64,000 bases of DNA from Candidatus Eiseniibacteriota bacterium (GTDB taxonomy: Bacteria > Eisenbacteria > RBG-16-71-46 > CAIMUX01 > WJJG01). Numbering within the stretch: the stretch's first letter is position 1; each line of letters begins with the position of its first letter. Shown here piece after piece: positions 16,148 through 25,698 of the stretch. The notes beneath the pieces were generated by a model that worked only from the letters and a program-made list of their open reading frames with translations, ran no database searches and had not been told where the DNA came from. A program made the translations under genes and the position numbers. Where the stretch lies: NCBI GenBank assembly GCA_023129715.1, contig JAGMBO010000070.1, positions 1 to 64,000 on the forward strand, read 5' to 3'.

Positions 16148-17714
16148 CCGGTCCCACTTCCTGCAGCACGATCTCCCCGATCTTGGGCCGCGGATAGGGC
16201 AGGCGCGCCAGTTGGCGGCCCTCCGCCAAGGCGCGCTCGGGGCTGGTGATGTAGTAGTAGTGCTCAAAATCGGCGACCGCCTGCGCGTAGACCGGGCGCT
16301 GCAGCCCCGCCTGCAGGTAGAAGGCCAGATGGATCAAGGGGACGCGCTGATCGATGACCAGGGGCGTATCGGCCCTCGTGCGCTCGGCGATTTGGGCGAC
16401 GAGCGGTGCGTAGGTGCCCTTGCGCTCCGCGCGGTGATAGTAGAAGGCATGCTCATAAGCGGTGACTACGATGAGTGAAACGATCAAGGCATAGTCGATC
16501 ACCGGATAGCGGCCCCGCACGGCAAACCATCCGGTCGCGAGGCTGGCGCCGAAGAGGGCGATTGTCGGTAGGGGATAGCCGAGCACCCAGGCCCCCACGC
16601 CACCGGCCAGACAGGTCAAGGCCAACAGGATCAGGAGCACCCGCCCCGGCACCCGCCGGATCAGTCGACGGGGATCGATGTGCTCGGCTCCCACGATCGC
16701 CAGAAAGGGAATCGCCGGCAGGATGTAGCGGTCGCGCGAGCCGCTGGCGAGCGTGAAGAGCAGGATCGAGGTCGCGGCGATCCAGAAGCTGCTGCGGTAA
16801 ACGCGGCCCTCGCGATGCCCGCGCCGGAAGGCGATCAGGGGAAGGACCGACCAGGGCAGCAAGACGCAAACGAGCCGCAAGGGAAAGACGACCAGGTGGG
16901 CGAAGAACTCGCCCAGGGCGCCGCCCGTCTTGGTGCCCACCTCGTAGACGCCGGTTTCGAAGAGCCGCCCCAGATCGCCCCGTGACCAGAGCAGGCCCGC
17001 CCAGAGCGCGGGCAGGGCAAGCGAGAGGAGCAAGTGGGCGCCCAGATAAGCGAGGCCCCGGGCGCGCGGCTGGCCGCCGAGAAGAATCCAGACGAGCAGA
17101 CCGGGATAGAAGAAGAGCGGCGAGACCCCCTTGGTCAGGATGCCCATCCCCATGAACAGGGACGAGAGCAGCAGGTGGGGCCAGTGGAAGGGGCGCCGAA
17201 TGTAGAAGAAGTAGGCCAAGAAGGCGAAGAGGGCGAGCAGCATGTCAGGCTCGGCGCGGTTGCCATATTCGCAGGCCATCAGATAGGTCGTCATCGTGAT
17301 CAGGAAGGCAACCGTCGCCGTCCGGTGCGAGGCGCGCCGCAGCAGCAGGTAGACCGCGCTCCCCAGCAGGAAGAAGGCAACCAGGGAGACGGTACGCGCC
17401 TCGCGGTGCGAGACTGCCCGGTCGGGCAGGGCCGCCAGGGCAATCAGCCAGTTGTGCAAGGGCGGCTTCTTGAAATAGGGGCGCTGGAAGACCGTCGGGG
17501 CGACATAGTCTTCGCTGAGCAGCATCTCCTGAGCCACGATCGCCCGCCGCGGCTCTTCATGGAGAAAGGTCATGCGATCGACATAGAGCGAGAGGGTTGC
17601 GGCGAGGAAGAGGCACACGGCCAGGATCGCCCGGCCTGGGGATTGCAGCACCCAGCCCATCGGTGAGGCGCCGGGGGGGAGCTCCCCCGGCGAGCGCGTC
17701 TTCCGGCGATGCAT
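16113..17714 (-). CDS. ArnT/PMT-like GT-C glycosyltransferase (family 39/83 type)
   Basis: This is a 533-residue integral membrane transferase with about 11-12 hydrophobic segments. After the first helix comes the catalytic loop motif H-E-E-P-R-R-A-I-V-A-Q-E-M-L (about 51-64). It is followed by D-Y-V-A-P-T and Y-F-K-K-P-P-L-H-N-W-L, the signature of the ArnT/PMT_2 group, where the acidic pair after the first helix is essential. These enzymes take a sugar from a polyprenyl phosphate on the outer face of the inner membrane and move it to lipid A or a protein. The donor could be made by the GT2/LAB_N pair encoded convergently. It begins 27 nt downstream of the RND permease stop, so it may also ride on that transcript. 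Acceptor unknown. Confidence 0.85.
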   Translation of the reverse strand: MHRRKTRSPGELPPGASPMGWVLQSPGRAILAVCLFLAATLSLYVDRMTFLHEEPRRAIVAQEMLLSEDYVAPTVFQRPYFKKPPLHNWLIALAALPDRAVSHREARTVSLVAFFLLGSAVYLLLRRASHRTATVAFLITMTTYLMACEYGNRAEPDMLLALFAFLAYFFYIRRPFHWPHLLLSSLFMGMGILTKGVSPLFFYPGLLVWILLGGQPRARGLAYLGAHLLLSLALPALWAGLLWSRGDLGRLFETGVYEVGTKTGGALGEFFAHLVVFPLRLVCVLLPWSVLPLIAFRRGHREGRVYRSSFWIAATSILLFTLASGSRDRYILPAIPFLAIVGAEHIDPRRLIRRVPGRVLLILLALTCLAGGVGAWVLGYPLPTIALFGASLATGWFAVRGRYPVIDYALIVSLIVVTAYEHAFYYHRAERKGTYAPLVAQIAERTRADTPLVIDQRVPLIHLAFYLQAGLQRPVYAQAVADFEHYYYITSPERALAEGRQLARLPYPRPKIGEIVLQEVGPVSAPRDPVETE

Positions 17715-17741
17715 CCGACCCTCGTCGCCCGCTTACGGCTT

Positions 17742-20700
17742 TCAGTCGTTGGCCCCGGCGCCCTCGAGTTCCGGCGCGGCAACGGCGGCACTCGGCCACA
17801 GCCGCCGGCGGAGGCGCTCGGAGATGCGAGCCAGGACCCAACCGAGCCGGGTCGCACTCCAGTAGAGGGCCGGGATGGCGACGATAATCAAGATCGTGCT
17901 GCTCGCCAACCCACCAATCGCGGAGAGGGCCAGGTTCTCCCAGATATCCTTGCCCTCGGTCGTATCCGAGATGCGGATCAGCAACGGCAGGAGCCCGGCG
18001 ATCGTTGTCCCGCTGGTGAGCAGGATCGAGCGGAGCTGGATGCGCATCCCCGTACAGATCGCATCGCGCAGGAGCGCGCGGCGCTCACTGCCCGCAAGGC
18101 GCCAGAGGTCGACCGCCCCGAGGCGGACCTTCCGGGGCACCTGGTCGCCCCACTCCGGGTGCTCGGCGACAGCCTCCCGCACTTGGAGTCGGAAACGGTT
18201 GACGACCAGGATCGCATTGTTGACGACGATGCCGAAGAGCAGGACGAGGCCGATCTTGGCGGAGGAATCGAAGCTTGTGTCGGTGAGCCAGAACAGGGTC
18301 ACGACACCGATCAGCGCCATCGGTACGGCGATCAGCACCAGCAGGGGCAGCGTCGGGCTCTCGAAAAGCGCGGCGAGGGCCATGAAGATGAAGAGCAGCG
18401 TCAGCCAGAGCACCGTGCGCATCTCATCTTCTTCCTCCCCGGTCATCCGCTCGCCCGAGACATCCTCGGCCGCGTACCCGTAGGGGAGCTGGACGCCGGC
18501 GAGGATCTCGTGGATGTAGTTCTGCCGCATGCGGTCGGTGCCGATGTACTCCCAGTTGATCTGCATCGCGTAGCGCTGGTTTTCGCGATTGATCGAACCG
18601 ACGACCGGCCGCGTCTCGAGCTCGATGAGCTCGGCCAGGCACACCGGCTCTCCGGCGGCGGTGCGAATCGTCTTGTGCATGACCTGGTCGTACTGGATCT
18701 CGGCGGCATCTTCGAAGGCGAGCTGGAGGCGCTGATCTTCCCCATCGATGATCATGTGCCAGGGGGTCTCGATGCCCAGCAGCCGGCGCAGATGCCCGAC
18801 CACCTCGGCGACGCTCAAGTGGTGGATATTGAGGCGGTCACGGTGGATGAGCACGACGGTCTCATCGGCAGCCGCGCGTTCGAAACGCTCGCCGCTGGTC
18901 AGGCGCACGTTGCGCACGCGCCGGCTACGGTCGAGACGGGCCATGATGCCCTCGGAGACCTCGTTGAGAACCTTGCTGTTGTAGCCGGTGAGCTTGATCA
19001 GCGAGTTGCTCAGGCCTCCCCCAAAGCCCCCCTTCAGGTAGGGATCCCCGAAGCCGGCGATCCAGATGAACATCCCACCCATCTCCTCGGCGAGCAGGAT
19101 CAATCGGTTGCGGAAGAGCTCGGGGTACTCCGAATGCAGCAACTCGGGCGAGAAGCTCACCTGCATATAGGCGCGATTCTCGAAGCTCCAGGTCTTCATG
19201 TGGGCGCCTGCCGGCAGGGGCATGAGCTCCGCCTCGAAGAGCCGCATTGTCTCGGTGGAGAGGAGCACATCGGTGCCCACCGGCCGGGAGATGAAGGCCT
19301 GCAGCTCCTCCTGGGGCTGCTGCCGCCAGAAGCCTCCCTGGTGGATCTCGTTCTTGAAGATGTAGCCCGCACCGGCAAACAGGGCGAACGTCAGAACGAC
19401 CGGATACCACCAGAAGCGCAGGTGGAACGCGGTGATCTTCTCGATGAAGCTGACGAAAACCCCGACCAGCAAGAGCATCCCGAGGAGTCCGGCGATCCAG
19501 GGCCAATGATCGATGACCTCGGCGAATCCCTTGTACGCCACGAAGCCGGCCACGCCGATCACCGCAAGAACCATTGAGAGTAGGCTCCAGCGGCGCAGAC
19601 GTCGCGCCCCGGAAGGGGGTGGCGCGGGAGGCGTGGCGCGACTGGCAGCCATCAGCCGCACGGCCGGGCGCCTGAGCGCCACCGGGATCCAGGAGAAGGC
19701 GACGAAGATCGAGGCGAGCATGGCGATCCCCACGCTCGCCGCGAGCGGCTGGTAGTAGAGCGAGAGACGACCGGAGAGGAAGCTGAAGGAGAGGAAGGCG
19801 ACGACGGTCGTGAGGGTCGTCGAGGTGATCGGAAAGGCGACCTCGTGCGTGCCTCGGATGAGGGCGGTGCGCGGCGTGTGGCGGTGATTACCGGTCAGCC
19901 GCCGGTGGATGGCATCGAGCACGAGAATGCTGTTGTCGAGCAGCATCCCGAAGCAGACGGTCAGGCCGCTGATCGTGATGAAGTTGACCGAGACGCCGAG
20001 GAAGTAGAAGAGCGAGAGGCAGATCACGATCGCCAGCAGGATGGATCCGATTACAGTCGCGGTAAGCTGGATCTGGCGCAAGGCGATCGCCAGGAGGACA
20101 AAGAGCAGCGCGAGGATCACCAGCGAGCGATAGACGAGTTCACGGAGCTTGTCTTCCAGGTCCTTGCCTTGGTCCTCGTCGATCTCGAAGGTGACCGGAA
20201 AGGGCAGCGTTGCCGCGATTTCCGGCAGGGCCGCACGCAGGGCCCGGCTGACGGAGACGGCATTCTGCCCGCTGCGCTTGGCAACCGTGGCCTGGATCAC
20301 GTTTTGACCGTTGATCCGGACGAAGTAGGCCGGATCCTCGAAGCCTTGCTCTAGACGCCCGACATGGGCGAGCGTGATCGGCTGGCGGCCGAGCGTCCGC
20401 AGAACCACGTCGCTCAGGCGCGCCAGAGTGACCGAGTCCTGCACGCTCACGGTGAGCTCGCGCCCCGAGCGCCGGATTGCACCCGCCGGCAGGATGTCGT
20501 CGAGCGCCGCCAGGCGGCTGTAGACTCGATCGGCGGTGAGCCCGAAGCGCTCCATGCGCTCGAGATCGAGATAGACGCGGATCAGCGAGCGGGCACCCCC
20601 CTGCAGTTCCGCATCGGCGACGCCGGGGATCGCCAACAGCCGTGGGATCAGCCAGACTCCCGCGCGTTCGCGCAACTCGTTGGTCGGCAGTGATGAGATC

Positions 20701-21131
20701 AGACTAACGGTGAAGAAATCGTCCGTGCGGAATTCCTCCGGCACGTAGGGGACGATCACCGGCTGGCTGGCGCTACCGGGCAGATTGGCGCGCACGGCGC
20801 CGAGTTGCTCCGAGAGCTCCAGGCGGGCGAAATCGATCTCGGTGTCGCGCCGAAAGGCGATCTCCACCCGGCTGCGCCCGGGCGAAGACCGGGCCGTGAT
20901 CCGCTCCACACCGTGCACCTGGCGCGCCGCCTCCTCGATCGGCACAGTGATCGATCGCTGGATCGCGCTCGGCGAGGCGCCGTTCCAGTTCGTGTGGATC
21001 GTCAACGAGGGAAGCTCGGTTTCGGGCATCGCCTCGATGTCCAGACGTGGCAGGGCATAGAGGCCGCAGATCACCAGCGCGCTGAAGAGCATCCAGGTCG
21101 CCACAGGATGGTCGACGCTGAAGCGGATCAT
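17742..21131 (-). CDS. RND-family efflux permease with a central membrane insertion
   Basis: This 1129-residue proton-driven inner-membrane pump is of the AcrB/HAE type. The N-terminal helix, two large periplasmic loops and paired sets of helices are present. Helix 4 has G-M-L-L-D-N-S-I-L (Asp399) in place of the D-D of AcrB, and the helix-10 counterpart is G-I-V-V-N-N-A-I-L. Both are common in divergent RND pumps. It is longer than the usual ~1030 residues. Between helix 6 and helix 7 it carries a proline-rich linker (about 499-508) and two additional hydrophobic segments (about 515-535 and 543-562) before the normal helix 7 (about 575-592). Its ATG overlaps the stop of the preceding RND gene (ATGA), so it likely pairs with that permease, like MdtB and MdtC. 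Confidence 0.92.
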   Translation of the reverse strand: MIRFSVDHPVATWMLFSALVICGLYALPRLDIEAMPETELPSLTIHTNWNGASPSAIQRSITVPIEEAARQVHGVERITARSSPGRSRVEIAFRRDTEIDFARLELSEQLGAVRANLPGSASQPVIVPYVPEEFRTDDFFTVSLISSLPTNELRERAGVWLIPRLLAIPGVADAELQGGARSLIRVYLDLERMERFGLTADRVYSRLAALDDILPAGAIRRSGRELTVSVQDSVTLARLSDVVLRTLGRQPITLAHVGRLEQGFEDPAYFVRINGQNVIQATVAKRSGQNAVSVSRALRAALPEIAATLPFPVTFEIDEDQGKDLEDKLRELVYRSLVILALLFVLLAIALRQIQLTATVIGSILLAIVICLSLFYFLGVSVNFITISGLTVCFGMLLDNSILVLDAIHRRLTGNHRHTPRTALIRGTHEVAFPITSTTLTTVVAFLSFSFLSGRLSLYYQPLAASVGIAMLASIFVAFSWIPVALRRPAVRLMAASRATPPAPPPSGARRLRRWSLLSMVLAVIGVAGFVAYKGFAEVIDHWPWIAGLLGMLLLVGVFVSFIEKITAFHLRFWWYPVVLTFALFAGAGYIFKNEIHQGGFWRQQPQEELQAFISRPVGTDVLLSTETMRLFEAELMPLPAGAHMKTWSFENRAYMQVSFSPELLHSEYPELFRNRLILLAEEMGGMFIWIAGFGDPYLKGGFGGGLSNSLIKLTGYNSKVLNEVSEGIMARLDRSRRVRNVRLTSGERFERAAADETVVLIHRDRLNIHHLSVAEVVGHLRRLLGIETPWHMIIDGEDQRLQLAFEDAAEIQYDQVMHKTIRTAAGEPVCLAELIELETRPVVGSINRENQRYAMQINWEYIGTDRMRQNYIHEILAGVQLPYGYAAEDVSGERMTGEEEDEMRTVLWLTLLFIFMALAALFESPTLPLLVLIAVPMALIGVVTLFWLTDTSFDSSAKIGLVLLFGIVVNNAILVVNRFRLQVREAVAEHPEWGDQVPRKVRLGAVDLWRLAGSERRALLRDAICTGMRIQLRSILLTSGTTIAGLLPLLIRISDTTEGKDIWENLALSAIGGLASSTILIIVAIPALYWSATRLGWVLARISERLRRRLWPSAAVAAPELEGAGAND

Positions 21132-24100
21132 GCGGCACCTCCCGCCGGGGGTGGGGGCGAGACGACTCCGCGGTCGTAATCACGAGCCAGGTAACGGTGG
21201 GCGAGCTCATAGATCATCGGGGTGAGGAAGAGGGTCACCAGGGTGGCGATGCTCAAGCCCCCGATAATCGTGATCGCGAGCGGGCGCTGGATCTGTTCGC
21301 CGGTGCCGATGCCGATCGCCATCGGCACCATCGCGAGCACGGTGGTCAAGGTAGTCATGATGATCGGCCGGAAGCGCAGCCGGCTCGCTTCGAGCAGCGC
21401 CGCGCGCGCAGGCATGCCTGCGCTCCGTAGGCGGCGGATCGTGGCCACCTTGACGATTGCATCGTTGACCGAGATGCCGAGCAGGGCGATCAAACCGATC
21501 AACGAGATGACGTTGACCGACTGGCCGGTCACAAAGAGCGTGGCGAATGCTCCGCCGGCGCCGACCGGAAGGACCATGGAAATCACGAGCGGGTCCAGGA
21601 AGGACTCGAACTGTGCGGCCAGGATCATGTAGACGAGCAACGCCGAGAGCAGCAGCGCCCAGGCGAGGTTGCGGAAGGACTCGTTGATCTCTTCCTGTTC
21701 ACCGCCCAGGATGAATCCAACTCCGGGGGCCGTCTCGGTGCGGTCCAGCACCGCCGAGACCTCTTCCCAAACGCGGCTCAGGCTGCGGCCCTCGACATCG
21801 GCCGAGAGCGAGATCTGGCGCCGCTGGTTGCGGCGCACGATCTCGCGCACCGGGCGCCCTTCCGACTGCGAGACAAAGGAACCCAGCGGTACCGTTCGGC
21901 CGCCGGCGACCCGCACGGGGGAGGCGAGGACCTCGGGCAGGTCGCGGCGTTGCTGCTCGGGCAGGCGCACGGCGATATCGATGCGCTGCTCGATCTCGTT
22001 GTAGGTGGTCGCGACGACCCCCTGAATACGGGCCCGCAGCTCTTCGGCAAGCGTCTCGGGCTCCAGTCCGTGCCGCAGCGCTTCTTCGCGATCGATGGTC
22101 AACTCGATCGCCGGGTTTCCGAGAACGCGGTCCATGCTCACATTCCGCAAGCCGGGAATGCGTCGCAGGCGGGGGAGTAGCTCTGCGGCCGTCGCCAGGG
22201 CATCCGCGGGCTTCTCGGCCACGATCCCGAGACTGAAGGAGGCCTCCCCGCTGGCGAGGATCTCGCGTAAGCCGATGCCCTCGTCTTCGAAGACATAGGT
22301 GGCCCCGACCAGCTGGTCGAGTCGGGCGCTGATCGCCTGCTTGACCTCCTCCACGCGCCGGCTGTTGCGGCTCGGCTCCAGCAGGAGGCGCACGCGCGCG
22401 GTGTTGGCCGCCGTGTACTCCTTGAGGGCGGCCAAGGTGCGCTCGGTGCGGCCGACCTGGGCGTAAACGGTCTCCACGCCGGGCATCACGACGAGTTGCT
22501 CGCAGATCGCCGCGGTGATCTTCTCGGTCTGATCGAGCGGCGTGCCAGCCGCCAGCTCGAGGGCGATGGTGAAATCCCCTCGGTTGCCCGCCGGGAGGAA
22601 GGTCTTGTGCATCGCCAGGCCGCTCCAGGCGGCCAGCAGCAGGGCAATCGCCACTCCGCCGAGGAAGAGCGCCTTGCGCTCGATGAGCAGTTCGAGCAGG
22701 CGGTGGTAGCGCTCCGCCAGGCCGTCGACGATTCGGGCCGCCACGCGGAAGAGGCCGCCCGGTCGGCGCGGGCCGGCGGTCAGGATCCGCGCCGAGAGGG
22801 TCGGCTGGAGGAGCAGCGCGGTCAAGATCGAGACGAGCAGCGAGATCGTCACCGTCAACGCTTGATCCCGGAAGAACTCGCCGGCAATACCAGGCACGTA
22901 GATGACCGGGAAGAAGACCGCCACCGTTGTCAGCGTGGCCGCGACGACCGGCGAGGCGACTTCCTCGGTGGCGCGCGCCGAGATCTCCGCGACTGGGGCG
23001 CGCGTCTCCCCGCCGCGGAGGTGGCGGGTGATGTTCTCGAGCACGACGATCGAGTTGTCGACCAGCATACCGGCTGCCAGGGACAGCCCGCCGAGCGACA
23101 TCAGGTTGAGATTGACGTCGGCGAGCTTGAGAAACGTGAAGGTCGTGAAGATCGAGACCGGAATGGCGAGTCCGACAACGAGCGGACTGCGCCAATCGCG
23201 CAGGAAGAAGATCAGCACCAGAAAGGCGAGCAGGGCGCCATAGAGCAGCGAATCACGCAGACCGCGAAACGACTCCTGGACGAAGTCGGCGTCGCGGTAG
23301 ACGAAGGTGTGCTCGAAGTCGGGGTACTCCTCGGCGAGGACCCCGAGAATGTGATCGGCCTCATCCGTGGCGGCGATCGTGTTGGCTCCAACCTCTTTGT
23401 AGACATGCAGCGAGACGACCTCGCGCGCGCCGAGCAGGGTGGCCCCCTCGGGTTCCTTGACCGTATCGATGACCTCGGCGAGATCGCCGATGGTGATACC
23501 CGCTTGGCCCGCGGGGATCTCGGTCGCCGCGATCTCCGCCAGGCTCTCGAACTCGCCCAGGATGCGCAGGGGGAGGTGCAGGGGACCCTGGCGGATGCGG
23601 CCGCCGGGGAAGCTGATGTTGGCGATCTGCAACGCGCGGCGCAGGTCGGCGATCGTCAGGCCGTAGAGGCGCAGCTTGGCGAAGTCGGGACGCACGAGGA
23701 TTTCCCGTTCCGCGCCGCCGATCACCTCCGCCTGGCTGATGCCCTCGATCTGTTCCACCGCGGGCTTGACCACGTCGCGGGCGAACTCGGTCATCTGGGA
23801 CAGGGGATCCTCACCGCCGAGCACGAGGATCGCAATCGGCCGCGCCCCGGGATCCCAGCGTAGGATCAGGGGGCGGTCGGCAGCGGTGGGGAAATCCTCG
23901 CGGTAGGCGACCCGGTCGATGGCTTCGCGCAAGTGCAGGTTGGCGAAGTCCATGTCGGTGCCCCACTCGTACTGCACCGTGATCGTCGAGACTCCCTCGC
24001 GGGTGCGTGAGACCACGCGTCGCACGCCCGCCAATCCGGTGATCACTTCTTCGAGCGGTTGAGTCACCAGGCGGGTCAGGTCGTCGGCGGGAGTGTCGGC

Positions 24101-24250
24101 GAAGTTGGTGATCACCGTCAGGTTGGGGTAGTTGATTGCCGGGAGCAAATCGACCGGCAGGCGCTGGAGCGAGAGGACACCGGTCAGGACCAGCGCGGCA
24201 AAGAGCATCAAGACCGCCACCGGGCGGCCCACGGCGGAACGAATGATCAT
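21128..24250 (-). CDS. RND-family efflux permease
   Basis: This 1040-residue AcrB/HAE-type proton antiporter is of normal length. It starts with the usual cytoplasmic M-I-I-R and first helix, then R-L-P-V-D-L-L-P-A-I-N-Y-P (porter domain entry). Helix 4 is G-M-L-V-D-N-S-I-V-V-L-E-N and the helix-10 region is L-G-I-S-V-N-D-A-I. It forms trimers that drive substrates through an adaptor to a TolC-type channel. It sits between the adaptor gene and a second permease, with four-base ATGA overlaps on both sides, a strict operon. No outer-membrane channel gene is present in the window, so the pump must borrow one. Substrate cannot be predicted: the position with beta-propeller and peptidase genes suggests envelope or export work as much as drug efflux. 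Confidence 0.94.
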   Translation of the reverse strand: MIIRSAVGRPVAVLMLFAALVLTGVLSLQRLPVDLLPAINYPNLTVITNFADTPADDLTRLVTQPLEEVITGLAGVRRVVSRTREGVSTITVQYEWGTDMDFANLHLREAIDRVAYREDFPTAADRPLILRWDPGARPIAILVLGGEDPLSQMTEFARDVVKPAVEQIEGISQAEVIGGAEREILVRPDFAKLRLYGLTIADLRRALQIANISFPGGRIRQGPLHLPLRILGEFESLAEIAATEIPAGQAGITIGDLAEVIDTVKEPEGATLLGAREVVSLHVYKEVGANTIAATDEADHILGVLAEEYPDFEHTFVYRDADFVQESFRGLRDSLLYGALLAFLVLIFFLRDWRSPLVVGLAIPVSIFTTFTFLKLADVNLNLMSLGGLSLAAGMLVDNSIVVLENITRHLRGGETRAPVAEISARATEEVASPVVAATLTTVAVFFPVIYVPGIAGEFFRDQALTVTISLLVSILTALLLQPTLSARILTAGPRRPGGLFRVAARIVDGLAERYHRLLELLIERKALFLGGVAIALLLAAWSGLAMHKTFLPAGNRGDFTIALELAAGTPLDQTEKITAAICEQLVVMPGVETVYAQVGRTERTLAALKEYTAANTARVRLLLEPSRNSRRVEEVKQAISARLDQLVGATYVFEDEGIGLREILASGEASFSLGIVAEKPADALATAAELLPRLRRIPGLRNVSMDRVLGNPAIELTIDREEALRHGLEPETLAEELRARIQGVVATTYNEIEQRIDIAVRLPEQQRRDLPEVLASPVRVAGGRTVPLGSFVSQSEGRPVREIVRRNQRRQISLSADVEGRSLSRVWEEVSAVLDRTETAPGVGFILGGEQEEINESFRNLAWALLLSALLVYMILAAQFESFLDPLVISMVLPVGAGGAFATLFVTGQSVNVISLIGLIALLGISVNDAIVKVATIRRLRSAGMPARAALLEASRLRFRPIIMTTLTTVLAMVPMAIGIGTGEQIQRPLAITIIGGLSIATLVTLFLTPMIYELAHRYLARDYDRGVVSPPPPAGGAA

Positions 24251-25587
24251 GGTTCCTGCCCCAGGTCATAGCCGCCGAGATTCCAGCGATCGAGCGGCGC
24301 AACGACGCGCCGCACCTTGAGCTTGGCCTCGTGGGCGAGGGTAAGGTGATCGCTGACGACCACCTGCTCGCCCGGCGCCAGCGATCCGCCGCTGTGTACG
24401 CGCACGATCTCGACCCAGTGATCGTTGGCCAGGCCGATGTCGACATAGAGCCACTGGGCGCGACTGTCGGCGACCTTGAAAACCAGGGGGCGGTCGTCGC
24501 GTTCGAGGAGCGCCACCTTCGGCACCATCAGACGGTCGGGGTAGACCCATCCGGCGATCTCGGCGCGCAGGAACATCCCGGGACGCAGACGGCCTTGCGC
24601 GTTGCCGAGCTGCATCAAGACCTCGCAGGTTCGGCTGGCCTCGTCGAGGAAGGGACTGATCACATCGACGGTCGCCCGCAGGGTGTCATGGGTGGCGGGA
24701 ATCGCCAGGAGCACGGGGCGGCCGACCTCGAGGTTGCCGAGATCGGACTCGAGCACATGCACCACCGCCTCGAGCTCGCGATTATCGTAGACCTGACAGA
24801 TCGCCGTGCTCAGCGCCACGATCTCGCCCGGAACGACGGTGACACCTTGGACGACTCCGGCGAAGGGGGCGCGGATCTCAGTGTTCTCCAGATCGAGTTG
24901 GGCGCGCTCCTCGGCGAGGCGAGCCTCGGCGAGCCCGGTGCGCTTCTCAAAGACCTGCTGGCGGAACGCGCCCTCGTCGAGGGCGCCGAGCTCGAGTTCC
25001 AGCAGGCGCGCCTGGTGCTCCTCGAGGCTCAGGTCGCCGGCGGCGTGCTGCGCTTCCAGTTCGTCGCGTTGCTCGGCGAAGCGGCGCAGGGCCGCGTGGT
25101 TGACCGTAAAGGTATCTCCCTCGGCAGCCACCTGCGAGAGCGCCTGGAAGTGCCGGTAGCGGCTCTCCTCGAGCGAGAGCGCACACTCGCGCTGATCGAT
25201 GCGGGCGAGCAGCTGGCCTTTGCGGACGCGATCGCCGTCATCGACGAGCACCTCGGCAAGCTCGCCGGAGGCTTTCGTACGCACGACCACCGCGCGCGCG
25301 GTACGAAGGACGCCGTCGGCGAAGACCGAGCCCACCAGGGGGCCGCGGCGCACGAGACCGGCGTTGACGCTGATCGCCTTCTCCTTCGTGGCGGCCGTCG
25401 CTTCCGTCGTGTCGGCCGCAGCGCCGGTACTATCGGCAGCGCCGCTCTCGCTGTCGTCGCCGCCGCATCCGGAGGCGATCAGGATTGCAGCGGGCAGGAG
25501 CAGCAGCGCCCACCGGGTGATGCCCCGGCGGGGGAGGTCCCCGGCCGGGGGCAAGCGGCGTCTGGTTCGCTTCGCGATTCGGATCAT
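24247..25587 (-). CDS. RND periplasmic adaptor (membrane fusion) lipoprotein
   Basis: A 446-residue HlyD/AcrA-type adaptor. The N-terminal basic and hydrophobic segment ends in a lipobox (L-I-A-S-G-C-G-G), so it is a lipid-anchored periplasmic protein. Then come an acidic Asp/Ser/Ala/Thr linker, the first lipoyl half (G-V-L-R-T-A-R..., D-D-G-D-R-V-R-K-G-Q-L-L-A-R-I-D), a long coiled-coil hairpin (about 140-240), the second lipoyl half (E-I-R-A-P-F-A-G-V-V), and the beta-barrel and membrane-proximal domains (G-M-F-L-R-A-E-I). The chosen ATG has GAGGGG nine bases upstream; a GTG 27 nt further out lacks one. It overlaps the first permease gene by 4 bp. It lies 111 nt below the beta-propeller stop, close enough to share that promoter. 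Confidence 0.93.
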   Translation of the reverse strand: MIRIAKRTRRRLPPAGDLPRRGITRWALLLLPAAILIASGCGGDDSESGAADSTGAAADTTEATAATKEKAISVNAGLVRRGPLVGSVFADGVLRTARAVVVRTKASGELAEVLVDDGDRVRKGQLLARIDQRECALSLEESRYRHFQALSQVAAEGDTFTVNHAALRRFAEQRDELEAQHAAGDLSLEEHQARLLELELGALDEGAFRQQVFEKRTGLAEARLAEERAQLDLENTEIRAPFAGVVQGVTVVPGEIVALSTAICQVYDNRELEAVVHVLESDLGNLEVGRPVLLAIPATHDTLRATVDVISPFLDEASRTCEVLMQLGNAQGRLRPGMFLRAEIAGWVYPDRLMVPKVALLERDDRPLVFKVADSRAQWLYVDIGLANDHWVEIVRVHSGGSLAPGEQVVVSDHLTLAHEAKLKVRRVVAPLDRWNLGGYDLGQEP

Positions 25588-25698
25588 GCTGAAGTTCCCC
25601 TCTTTCACGCGCAACGTCGGTGGCCGCGGCCGCCGACGGCTCGCTGCGCCCGGGAATTCCCGCGCGCGCCGTAAGAAACGCAGCAGCGCAACGGACAG

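Noticed and set aside
17709..19577. Long open frame (622 aa) on the plus strand opposite the RND permease
   Set aside because: It is a reversed shadow of a well-supported gene: Asp/Gln/His-rich low-complexity product with no family match. GC-rich DNA routinely gives such frames.
22496..23863. Long plus-strand frame (455 aa) opposite the first RND permease
   Set aside because: Shadow frame with Arg/Asp/Glu/Gln-rich composition and no motif; the minus-strand RND motifs are unambiguous.
24331..25674. 447-aa plus-strand frame opposite the adaptor gene
   Set aside because: Shadow frame; adaptor features (lipobox, lipoyl halves) are on the minus strand.
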